A stretch of DNA of 26,696 nucleotides, from positions 1 through 26,696 of IMG/VR virus record IMGVR_UViG_3300004173_000007, one strand, 5' to 3'. The DNA comes from a virus. Both the position numbers and the translations under genes were made by a program. Shown piece by piece: positions 21,895 to 26,696 of the stretch (within the stretch, counting starts at the first letter, position 1; each line of letters begins with the position of its first letter). The notes beneath the pieces are model-generated. The model ran no database searches and was not told where the DNA came from. It was given only the letters and a program-made list of their open reading frames with translations.

Positions 21895-22492
21895 TTGGCA
21901 CAATCCCCTCCTGTTGAAATAATGGCGTCAATTGGTCAATCCCGCGGTTTTCCAGGGCGTTTAATGTGAGTTTGATTTGTGGATAAACTCGGCATAATTC
22001 GCTTTTACTGCCGCCGGCCTGCTCCTCTATATCCCTAAACGTCGGCCGCACTGGCGCAATTTCGCCGTGTGCCTTTGCAATGAGCCAAATAATGGCATTG
22101 CTAGGGACGCTTGAAAATCGCGGCGCTATGAGCCTGGAAAGCCTGCGCATGGCGTCTATGCGCTCAGCACTAAACACATGCACCCGCGGACGGTTGCTTT
22201 TTTCTATGGTTTTAGTCAGCCCGTACTTGGATTTGATTGCCCAGCCCTCCGGCCCAGGCAAATGGTGGTTGATTGCGCCGCGTATCATGGCGGCTTGTCC
22301 GCGCACTTCCAGGGCCGTTAATCCTCCAAAGTCAATCGTGCTTTCGCTACGGTCGCCGGTGGCCAGGCCCAGCTCCTCAAGTCTGCGTCGGATAATCTTG
22401 CCCATTGCGCTCTCGGCGCCTGGTTCCAGCGCTTCCATTAGAAAACTGAAATGCACGGCCTGGGTGGTATTTTGAAAAATCGGATTATCCAT
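21887..22492 (-). CDS. Unknown protein in the position of a late regulator (Q-like?)
   Basis: This is a 201-aa protein: MDNPIFQNTTQAVHFSFLMEALEPGAESAMGKIIRRRLEEL and so on. The middle 'TIDFGGLTALEVRGQAAMIRGAINHHLPGPEGWAIKSKYG' is distinctive but I cannot name the family. The last third (about 150-188, TFRDIEEQAGGSKSELCRVYPQIKLTLNALENRG) resembles a helix-turn-helix. A strong Shine-Dalgarno (GGAGG) lies 5-7 nt before the ATG. It is the last gene of the early operon, and just after it comes a strong promoter followed by a terminator, the lambda Q-pR'-tR' layout. By this position it may be an antiterminator or late activator, but sequence alone does not prove it. Confidence 0.55.
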   Translation of the reverse strand: MDNPIFQNTTQAVHFSFLMEALEPGAESAMGKIIRRRLEELGLATGDRSESTIDFGGLTALEVRGQAAMIRGAINHHLPGPEGWAIKSKYGLTKTIEKSNRPRVHVFSAERIDAMRRLSRLIAPRFSSVPSNAIIWLIAKAHGEIAPVRPTFRDIEEQAGGSKSELCRVYPQIKLTLNALENRGIDQLTPLFQQEGIVPNP

Positions 22493-22612
22493 TTATTCCT
22501 CCTCGTCAATCGTCGGTTGTATTTCCGGGAGGCGGTGCGTAGCAATAAGCGCTATTGAGAAAATTAAAACTCCGGCATAAATCCCAGCAAAAAAAGCAAT
22601 CCAAATAATCAT
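22493..22612 (-). CDS. Small single-pass membrane protein (39 aa)
   Basis: A short frame from the ATG at 22612 to a TAA at 22493 encodes MIIWIAFFAGIYAGVLIFSI followed by ALIATHRLPEIQPTIDEEE. Residues 2-24 form a clear hydrophobic helix, with an acidic tail facing the cytoplasm or periplasm. It fits exactly between neighbours: 4 nt after the previous stop, and its own stop lies immediately before the next ATG, with GAGGAGGAATAA providing both its end and the next gene's ribosome site. Small phage membrane proteins of this kind may act as exclusion, holin-like or host-modifying factors; no evidence selects one. Confidence 0.6.
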   Translation of the reverse strand: MIIWIAFFAGIYAGVLIFSIALIATHRLPEIQPTIDEEE

Positions 22613-22616
22613 TGTG

Positions 22617-22826
22617 TTAGTCAGCATTTACAACCCCTTTGCGTTTGAAATGGTTACAACGGGCGCCGCCGTTGTCGCTGTGTTTATTGCCACGGTCGCA
22701 CCCTCTCACTTTTTTGTTGTTAAAAAATAAAATGCTTTCGCTTTTGCACCCGTCGCATTGCTGGCGGCGGATTGCGTCCACCAGGTCGGCCGGGTCGCGG
22801 TAGAATTGAGCGGGGTATGCGGTCAT
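22617..22826 (-). CDS. Small Cys-containing protein, possible zinc binder
   Basis: The protein has 69 aa from the ATG at 22826 (MTAYPAQFYRDPADLVDAIRRQQCDGCKSESILFFNNKKVRGCDRGNKHSDNGGARCNHFKRKGVVNAD). The start forms an ATGA overlap with the RusA stop, and GGAGG lies upstream; the earlier in-frame start at 22844 is rejected. Four Cys are arranged as C-x2-C ... C ... C, compatible with a zinc site. Proteins of this look occur near rusA in lambdoid-type phages, but I cannot name a function. Confidence 0.6.
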   Translation of the reverse strand: MTAYPAQFYRDPADLVDAIRRQQCDGCKSESILFFNNKKVRGCDRGNKHSDNGGARCNHFKRKGVVNAD

Positions 22827-23269
22827 TGGTCGCCCTCCGCCCACTCGTCGGCTCTAATCATTGGCTCAAACTTCAAAATCGCCTCCGCCTTGTTTGCGTA
22901 GCGTTTGATTGCCTGTAAGAAAACCACTTGTTTGTCGTCTTTCCAGGCAATGCCGTTAAGCGCGTCCAGCATGCACTTGGCCACGTTGTCCAGGTCGGGC
23001 TTGCTGGTTGGGTAGATTTCACCCGCTAATGCCTGGGCGGTTTTCTTTTTGGACCAACTTGCGGGTGGCGCTGTAAAAATCGTTATGCCAACGCGCAACG
23101 CGCATGTTGTGGGCGGCGCGCCTTTCATGGCCTTGTTGCCGGCCAGGGCAACCAAATTTTCATAACTGGCCGTTTTGTCGTCGGTGTAGGTTTGCACGAA
23201 CTTGCCGCGACGTGCGAAGCGTGGCCGGCCTTTTCCGCGGGCCTCGCCTGGTATAACTATGGTAATCAT
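22823..23269 (-). CDS. rusA: RusA-family Holliday junction resolvase
   Basis: This is a 148-aa protein. The N-terminus has 'VIPGEARGKGRPRFARRGKFVQTYTDDKTASYENLV' (5-40), typical of RusA. The catalytic core 'KPDLDNVAKCMLDALNG' (90-106) supplies Asp92, Asp94 and Lys98, followed by 'WKDDKQV' (109-115) with Asp111/Asp112. These correspond to the acidic and lysine residues of RusA. It resolves four-way junctions during phage recombination and replication. It has ATGA overlaps with both neighbours, showing tight coupling. Length is typical (about 120-150 aa). Confidence 0.93.
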   Translation of the reverse strand: MITIVIPGEARGKGRPRFARRGKFVQTYTDDKTASYENLVALAGNKAMKGAPPTTCALRVGITIFTAPPASWSKKKTAQALAGEIYPTSKPDLDNVAKCMLDALNGIAWKDDKQVVFLQAIKRYANKAEAILKFEPMIRADEWAEGDQ

Positions 23270-23652
23270 GCGGCCACCCCATTATCCATATTTGGATAAC
23301 TCTGCGCGTGGCAAGGCCGTGGACGGTTTGGGGAGCCTCTAAACTCAAACAGTCCGGCATGTTGCGGGTTTCGGAGTGCAAACAAGCGGGCCATGTCCGG
23401 GATTGTGTGGTCGTTTAATTTGTATTGGCCGGTAACTTCACGGGTCGCGGTATGGTGGCGCAAATACTCGCCAATTGTCCTGGCGCTGTAATGTCTGCGT
23501 CCAGTTTTGATAATTTGCATGGCCTCATTTTCAAATGCCACGTAAAGGCGCCAGTTTTCAATTACCCAGGTTGTAAAGCCTGGTCTAAATTCCTCGCGGC
23601 GTTTCGCTAATAGTGAAACTGTTGCGGCACTACAATTAATTTTATTTTCCAT
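23266..23652 (-). CDS. Conserved early phage protein of unknown function
   Basis: This is a 128-aa protein. The core 'FTTWVIENWRLYVAFENEAMQIIKTGRRHYSARTIGEYLRHHTATREVTGQYKLNDHTIPDMARLFALRNPQHAGLFEFRGSP' (about 26-108) matches a small phage family with 'GRxHYSARTIxExLRH...FKLNNxxxPxxARLFxxxxPxxxGLFExR'. It is commonly found among early or replication genes, with no firm role. It overlaps RusA as ATGA and overlaps the preceding gene by 11 nt. A role in replication or recombination is suggested only by position. Confidence 0.6.
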   Translation of the reverse strand: MENKINCSAATVSLLAKRREEFRPGFTTWVIENWRLYVAFENEAMQIIKTGRRHYSARTIGEYLRHHTATREVTGQYKLNDHTIPDMARLFALRNPQHAGLFEFRGSPNRPRPCHAQSYPNMDNGVAA

Positions 23653-23839
23653 TGTTATTTTTCCTTTTGTTGAAAATTGCGATAACTAATTTTTTCACGT
23701 CGTCGGCGTACTGGTCGCCATGTATTACCCTGATATGCTCCAAACATCGGCCGCGATATTCCTTGTAACGGCTGGCCGCTATGTAATCGGCCATTTGAGC
23801 AACGGTTAAAACTGGCGGCTTATGCTTAGCCTTATTCAT
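23642..23839 (-). CDS. Small unknown protein (65 aa)
   Basis: This is a 65-aa basic protein: MNKAKHKPPVLTVAQMADYIAASRYKEYRGRCLEHIRVIHGDQYADDVKKLVIAIFNKRKNNNGK. It is mainly helical with a Lys-rich C-terminus. It starts as an ATGA overlap with the upstream gene and ends 11 nt into the next. The tight coupling supports it as a real gene. I do not recognise the family. Confidence 0.5.
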   Translation of the reverse strand: MNKAKHKPPVLTVAQMADYIAASRYKEYRGRCLEHIRVIHGDQYADDVKKLVIAIFNKRKNNNGK

Positions 23840-24114
23840 AAAACGCCAAGCCCATTCGCTATAGTGTTTAATTTAGCTCTTACTTTTTTTAACTCAGTCA
23901 ACGATAATGTTTTGCCTGGCTCGTTTTGTATGTGGTAAATTGCGCCGGCCTTTTCTGCATTTTTCTTAAATTTCAAAACGTCCGCCAAACTTCCATTTAC
24001 AACCTTTTGCGGAATTTCTTTTTTGGTAAATAATTGCTCGTTGATAACCGCCCTTATTGTGTTAATTTCATTTCTCAGGCTGTTTTTTTCTGCTGTGATT
24101 TCTGCTCGCTTCAT
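23836..24114 (-). CDS. Unknown helical protein (92 aa)
   Basis: This is a 92-aa Lys-rich, helical protein: MKRAEITAEKNSLRNEINTIRAVINEQLFTKKEIPQKVVNGSLADVLKFKKNAEKAGAIYHIQNEPGKTLSLTELKKVRAKLNTIANGLGVL. The first 30 residues look like a coiled coil. It overlaps the helicase-loader gene as ATGA and the next gene in the same way. Its DNA is more AT-rich than most of the operon, which may mean later arrival. No function can be given. Confidence 0.5.
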   Translation of the reverse strand: MKRAEITAEKNSLRNEINTIRAVINEQLFTKKEIPQKVVNGSLADVLKFKKNAEKAGAIYHIQNEPGKTLSLTELKKVRAKLNTIANGLGVL

Positions 24115-24761
24115 GATAACGCCTCCTCTATCCGTTTATGGATAACTTTAGCCGTGCAAAAACGCGCCATGATTTCCTCCATGCGTTTGCGTCCTTGCTC
24201 AATTGTTGTCGTGGTCCGGCCTGGCGGTGGTAACGCGGCCAACCTGGGTGGAATTTCCGGCAAGTCGGTCCTGGCCATTGCTTCGTCAAGCGCGCGTTGC
24301 CAGCGTTGTTTTATCACCGCATACGGCACGTTAAACAAATCAAAGGCGCCGATTTTAACCGCGGCCCAATAGATTGCTGGCGAGCTCCAATGGTCCTGGC
24401 CCTCCTCCCTTAACCGCATTTGTTTAACGGCCTCGGCATGCGCTTGCTCATGGCTTAACGTTGGCCTGCATGCGCGTATAAACTCGGTTAAACTTGGCGG
24501 CCAATCGTAAATTTTACGGCACGCAACAATCCCGGCCTTAATCTCATGCGGCGTTAATGCCTCCTCAATAAACGCCTCCGCCCAGCTCTCGCGCCAATTC
24601 TGTATTGCTTGCTCGCTGGTAAATGCTGAGCGCCATTTGTGCGGATAATTGCCGTCCAGCTTGTTAAATAATCGGTCCATGATTGATAGCGGCCGTAATC
24701 CGTCCGGCATGGGCTTTGGTATTAAAAACGGGTTGCTATTCGTGCTCAATTGTTTGGACAT
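24111..24761 (-). CDS. Replication protein P-like helicase loader
   Basis: The protein has 216 aa from the ATG at 24761, chosen because AGGAGG lies 6-7 nt upstream; a much longer frame would overlap the initiator deeply. 'SIMDRLFNKLDGNYPHKWRSAF' (26-47) and 'NWRESWAEAFIEEALTPHEIKAGIVACRKIYDWPPSLTEFIRACRP' (55-100) match the lambda P family: 'DxLFxxLxxxYPxxWxxaf', then a helical block ending in 'WPPSxxEFxxxC'. P-type proteins bring the host DnaB helicase to the O-bound origin. It overlaps the O-like gene by 26 nt, the lambda O-P order. Confidence 0.8.
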   Translation of the reverse strand: MSKQLSTNSNPFLIPKPMPDGLRPLSIMDRLFNKLDGNYPHKWRSAFTSEQAIQNWRESWAEAFIEEALTPHEIKAGIVACRKIYDWPPSLTEFIRACRPTLSHEQAHAEAVKQMRLREEGQDHWSSPAIYWAAVKIGAFDLFNVPYAVIKQRWQRALDEAMARTDLPEIPPRLAALPPPGRTTTTIEQGRKRMEEIMARFCTAKVIHKRIEEALS

Positions 24762-25446
24762 TGTTAACCTCCTGCTGATTGCTTTCATTGACAAATTTAA
24801 CCGGGTCAAACTTTGCGGCGGCTCCGTTCGTGTTGTAGCCCTTTTCACGTCGGCACCAATTGCGCCAGGTTGCCAACCAATCCGCTTTGCGACCTTTAGC
24901 CCCAGGTTGTGCAACCCAATAGTCTTTAAACTCCAAAAACACGGCCATGCATTTTTGGCTATTCCACTCCGGCCGGATTTTTAGCGCTTCAACATACCAG
25001 CCATTTGAAAGCCCCATGTTTTTATCAAATCGTTGGCCCTTAGGTTCAGCTTTAGAATTTTTAGAGGCGTCCTCTCTCTCTGCCTCTGCCTCTCTCTCTG
25101 CCTCTTCCTCTGCCTCTCTCTCTTTCTCTTTCTCTAGTGCATCATCTTGATATCGCTCTGATATCATGCTGATATCGTATTGCTCCAACCAATGATTTAG
25201 CTTTGATATCGTTGAATTTAAAGCACTTTCTGTAATGCGTAATCTAAATGCAAGCTCGTCGTTAGCTGGTAGGTTGCCGCCGTCCTCACTTGCAATTACC
25301 CAAATCATTACGAGCAATTTTGCGCTATCGCCGTCCAGTTTATGCCATTGGATATCGTCCAAAATGTCCCTATATAATTTTATCCAGGGCGGCCTCCGGT
25401 CTTTGAAGTGCTGAAACTTACCCCAATTTTTAACCCTATAATTCAT
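24736..25446 (-). CDS. Replication initiator, O-like
   Basis: The protein has 236 aa from the ATG at 25446, preferred over an in-frame TTG 15 nt upstream. The N-terminal domain (about 1-100) 'MNYRVKNWGKFQHFKDRRPPWIKLYRDILDDIQWHKLDGDSAKLLVMIWVIASEDGGNLPANDELAFRLRITESAL' is a winged-helix type phage initiator. A Glu/Arg/Ala linker (103-126) is encoded by a polypurine tract. The C-terminal part has 'MAVFLEFKDYWVAQPGAKGRKADWLATWRNWCRR' (about 167-200), common in phage replication proteins. Its gene holds phased GATATC iterons, so it probably binds inside its own gene, as lambda O does. It is followed by the P-like gene. Confidence 0.8.
   Translation of the reverse strand: MNYRVKNWGKFQHFKDRRPPWIKLYRDILDDIQWHKLDGDSAKLLVMIWVIASEDGGNLPANDELAFRLRITESALNSTISKLNHWLEQYDISMISERYQDDALEKEKEREAEEEAEREAEAEREDASKNSKAEPKGQRFDKNMGLSNGWYVEALKIRPEWNSQKCMAVFLEFKDYWVAQPGAKGRKADWLATWRNWCRREKGYNTNGAAAKFDPVKFVNESNQQEVNNVQTIEHE
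25071..25211. other. Probable replication origin inside the O-like gene
   Basis: TGATATC-type octamers start at 25148, 25159 and 25170, exactly 11 bp apart, and a fourth starts at 25204, 34 bp later (three turns plus one). The middle one is the perfect palindrome TGATATCA. Beside them (25071-25135) is an almost pure pyrimidine run (CTCTCT with some G) on the plus strand, an asymmetric easily melted or triplex-forming tract. Iterons and an adjacent special tract within gene O are the lambda ori arrangement. Confidence 0.6.
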
Positions 25447-25485
25447 TAAATTGCCTTTCAATTTGCCATGTTAAAAATCCGGCGT

Positions 25486-25536
25486 GGGGCGGTGGGCAAA
25501 TTTCACCGCCCCGGTGTATGCACACACCTGCCGGGG
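25486..25536. promoter_or_regulatory. Competing hairpins between Cro-like and O-like genes
   Basis: GGGGCGGTG (25486-94) pairs with CACCGCCCC (25504-12), a perfect 9-bp stem with a 9-nt loop. The same CCCC can instead pair with GGGG at 25533-36, enclosing GGTGT/ACACC. No clean U-run follows on either strand. The position between cro and O suggests a tR1-like terminator, attenuator or nut-type site. Confidence 0.45.
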
Positions 25537-25542
25537 ACCTAC

Positions 25543-25767
25543 TCATTTGCTGGAGCTCTTTTTTGGCGCCGGCGTTAAATCATTGATGAAAAAATTGAGG
25601 AGTTGCTGTGCGGCTTCTAGGCTTGGCGTTGAGCCGTTAGCAATGCGGCTAATGGTCGCCTGGCTAATACCTGTTGCCTTTGCAATTTGTGTGTTTTTAC
25701 GGTAATAATCAACATTTAACTTACGCCTCAGGTAATCAATAAGAGGCTCTTTTGTAGGTTCAAACAT
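25543..25767 (-). CDS. Cro-like HTH regulator
   Basis: This is a 74-aa protein. Residues 25-46 (TQIAKATGISQATISRIANGS) form a clear XRE/Cro-type helix-turn-helix, with GISQATISRI as turn and recognition helix. The C-terminus is a short Lys/Ser tail. AAGGG lies 6 nt before the ATG. It is divergent from the repressor gene and is the first gene of the early operon, the position of Cro. Its recognition helix is nearly the same as the repressor's (QATISRI), so both probably bind the same operators. It should turn down repressor synthesis on entering lytic growth. Confidence 0.8.
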   Translation of the reverse strand: MFEPTKEPLIDYLRRKLNVDYYRKNTQIAKATGISQATISRIANGSTPSLEAAQQLLNFFINDLTPAPKKSSSK

Positions 25768-25804
25768 TTACGTCCCTTTGTTGTGCTTTTGAATTGTTAA
25801 CGCT

Positions 25805-25833
25805 ATTTTATTCATAAATGGATATATAAACAA
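25805..25833 (-). promoter_or_regulatory. Early rightward-type promoter (PR equivalent)
   Basis: Minus strand: -35 TTGTTT (25833-25828), a 17-nt spacer, and -10 TAAAAT (25810-25805). It reads into the Cro-like gene. The operator at 25810-25823 fills the spacer next to the -10, so bound repressor or Cro would block polymerase. Confidence 0.6.
25810..25823. promoter_or_regulatory. Operator in the early promoter
   Basis: ATTCATAAATGGAT: half-sites ATTCAT and ATGGAT around AA, one mismatch from a perfect inverted repeat. It abuts the -10 of the Cro-side promoter and resembles the operator at 25888 and the site at 21851. Confidence 0.5.
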
Positions 25834-25878
25834 CCATAAAAGAATAATTTATTTGAAAATATTTTCATGTGTAAATAT

Positions 25879-25907
25879 TTGTAAATTATTCACAAATGAA
25901 TTATTTA
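25879..25907 (+). promoter_or_regulatory. Repressor promoter (PRM equivalent)
   Basis: Plus strand: -35 TTGTAA (25879-25884), 17-nt spacer, -10 TATTTA (25902-25907). Transcription would start near 25914, about 14 nt before the repressor ATG. The operator at 25888-25901 fills the spacer directly beside the -10, the mirror image of the early promoter, suggesting autorepression. Confidence 0.5.
25888..25901. promoter_or_regulatory. Operator in the repressor promoter
   Basis: ATTCACAAATGAAT: half-sites ATTCAC and ATGAAT around AA, one mismatch from perfect. It lies 78 bp from the early-promoter operator. Same layout as the sites at 25810 and 21851. Confidence 0.5.
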
Positions 25908-25927
25908 GTGCGCTAATATATGCATAT

Positions 25928-26425
25928 ATGCAAAATCACACTCTCAGAAAACAGCTTGCAAAAAGCCTGCGCGCCCTTATGGACGCCAGTATTTCATTGC
26001 AGGGACAAGGAGCGGTTGCTAAAAAAGCCGGGCTTGCCCAGGCTACGATTAGCCGCATACTAAAGCAACAAGTTGCGGCAACCTTAGATAATGTTGAAAG
26101 TCTTGCAAATGCGTTTGGTGTTGAGCCGGCCGCTTTGCTTGGTGAAACATGCACAGCAAAAGAAACGGAATGGTGGCGCCAGGAATTAAACGCCTTGCCC
26201 GCTGCTGAGCGTGAAATGGTTATTCAATTTATCCGTTTTACACTTAGCCAACATCATTCTACTAAACCAAAAAAATCATTAAATGCTATTGTTACCAATG
26301 ACCTGGATAATGACAACCTAATAGAAGCGGCGCAAAATTCTGCGTCCCGCCCTGTTGGCGCCAACAAAACAACTTTGAATTATGAAACCAACAACAAAAA
26401 AATGGATAAGAAACTCACACAATAA
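25928..26425 (+). CDS. Prophage repressor (CI-type, HTH only)
   Basis: The protein has 165 aa from the ATG at 25928 (MQNHTLRKQLAKSLRALMDAS). The frame opens 75 nt earlier but would start before the promoter, so that start is rejected. Residues about 27-70 (GQGAVAKKAGLAQATISRILKQQVAATLDNVESLANAFGVEPAALLG) form an XRE HTH domain. After it comes a helix with 'WWRQELNALPAAEREMVIQFIRFTL' (82-106) and a polar tail. There is no S24/LexA peptidase domain, so RecA-driven self-cleavage is not expected. No Shine-Dalgarno is seen in the short leader. It should keep lysogeny by blocking the early promoter. Confidence 0.8.
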   Translation: MQNHTLRKQLAKSLRALMDASISLQGQGAVAKKAGLAQATISRILKQQVAATLDNVESLANAFGVEPAALLGETCTAKETEWWRQELNALPAAEREMVIQFIRFTLSQHHSTKPKKSLNAIVTNDLDNDNLIEAAQNSASRPVGANKTTLNYETNNKKMDKKLTQ

Positions 26426-26696
26426 CCTCCGCCATGATGCCGAGTTAAACATGGCTCAACGTCAGGCAATAGTACGTCAGATGTTTAATCTGTTCGCAAA
26501 CCAAAATAATGAAAGCGCCCCCGTGGCGCTTTTATGCATAGCAGTAAAGCCGGACGGCCAGGCAACCACCACAATGGTAAATATTGAGCCGGAGCAAGCA
26601 CAAATAATCCTCAAAGCTAGCGCCGAAGCCAACCAAAAAATTGAGGATTTTTTTGCCGAAGTGCAAAGCAATAGCGCAAAAATTCACTATTTAACC
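26382..26696 (+). CDS. Unknown protein, partial, runs off right edge
   Basis: The frame is open from an ATG at 26382 to the window end, 105 codons without a stop: MKPTTKKWIRNSHNNLRHDAELNMAQRQAIVRQMFNLFANQNNESAPVALLCIAVKPDGQATTTMVNIEPEQAQIILKASAEANQKIEDFF and so on. It overlaps the repressor gene by 44 nt in another frame. A second start at 26451 (MAQRQAIVRQMF) would avoid the overlap and may be the real one; neither has a strong Shine-Dalgarno. It probably lies in the repressor operon. I do not recognise the family. Confidence 0.55.
   Translation, partial: MKPTTKKWIRNSHNNLRHDAELNMAQRQAIVRQMFNLFANQNNESAPVALLCIAVKPDGQATTTMVNIEPEQAQIILKASAEANQKIEDFFAEVQSNSAKIHYLT

Noticed and set aside
25071-25135. 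CT-rich tandem tract as a simple microsatellite or phase-variation site
   Set aside because: It is imperfect and keeps the coding frame of the initiator linker; the phased iterons beside it make an origin element a better explanation.
1-26696. CRISPR array, tRNA genes, integrase or transposase
   Set aside because: No regular spaced repeats, no cloverleaf seen by eye, and no recombinase motifs; a tRNA scan could not be run.

Overview
The window is part of a temperate, contractile-tailed (myovirus-type) phage or prophage of a probably Gram-negative, proteobacterial host. The evidence is a DUF3383-type tail sheath with a DUF3277-type tube, a DUF2184-type major capsid protein, lambda-like O/P replication genes, a RusA resolvase, and a divergent Cro/repressor switch. 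The host species cannot be read from the sequence. No integrase, recognisable lysis enzyme, tRNA, rRNA or CRISPR array is visible. Both ends of the window cut through genes.

Layout from right to left, which is the direction of transcription for nearly everything. (1) 25.5-26.7 kb is the immunity region: a Cro-like gene (minus) and a small HTH repressor (plus), with divergent promoters that each carry a similar 14-bp inverted-repeat operator. A further gene overlaps the repressor and runs off the right edge. (2) 21.9-25.5 kb is a tightly packed early operon with many ATGA overlaps: O-like initiator (with an iteron origin inside it), P-like helicase loader, several small unknowns, RusA, and a 201-aa protein in the position of a late regulator (Q-like). 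(3) 21.4-21.9 kb has no convincing gene. It holds a strong minus-strand promoter, a bidirectional terminator about 110-130 nt downstream, a GC-rich cluster of hairpins, and a second terminator. This resembles lambda pR'-tR', possibly followed by a packaging site. (4) 15.0-21.4 kb is the packaging and portal module: a GIY-YIG nuclease fused to the N-terminus of a terminase small subunit, a complete small subunit, TerL, a HELAH metallopeptidase protein, a 63-aa protein, portal and a MuF-type head protein. (5) 10.9-15.0 kb is an accessory block: small proteins, a three-helix membrane protein, and an 824-aa repeat-rich beta protein with two small followers, ending in a terminator. (6) 7.3-10.9 kb is the capsid module: a DUF2213 protease with an in-frame scaffold start, cement protein, major capsid protein and connectors. 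(7) 0-7.3 kb is the neck and tail: completion proteins, sheath, tube, chaperone with a probable -1 frameshift, tape measure with a transglycosylase domain, Dit-like protein, baseplate plug, and a partial hub protein.

How it works together: the switch decides between lysogeny and early transcription. O and P start replication at the origin inside O. The Q-position protein may let transcription from the strong late promoter pass the terminators, including two inside the late operon at about 10.9 and 6.75 kb. Packaging, head and tail genes then follow in assembly order. The strongest candidates for something new are the terminase-GIY-YIG fusion next to an intact terminase small subunit, the hairpin cluster in front of it, the metallopeptidase in the packaging module, and the mosaic 824-aa repeat protein in the head module.
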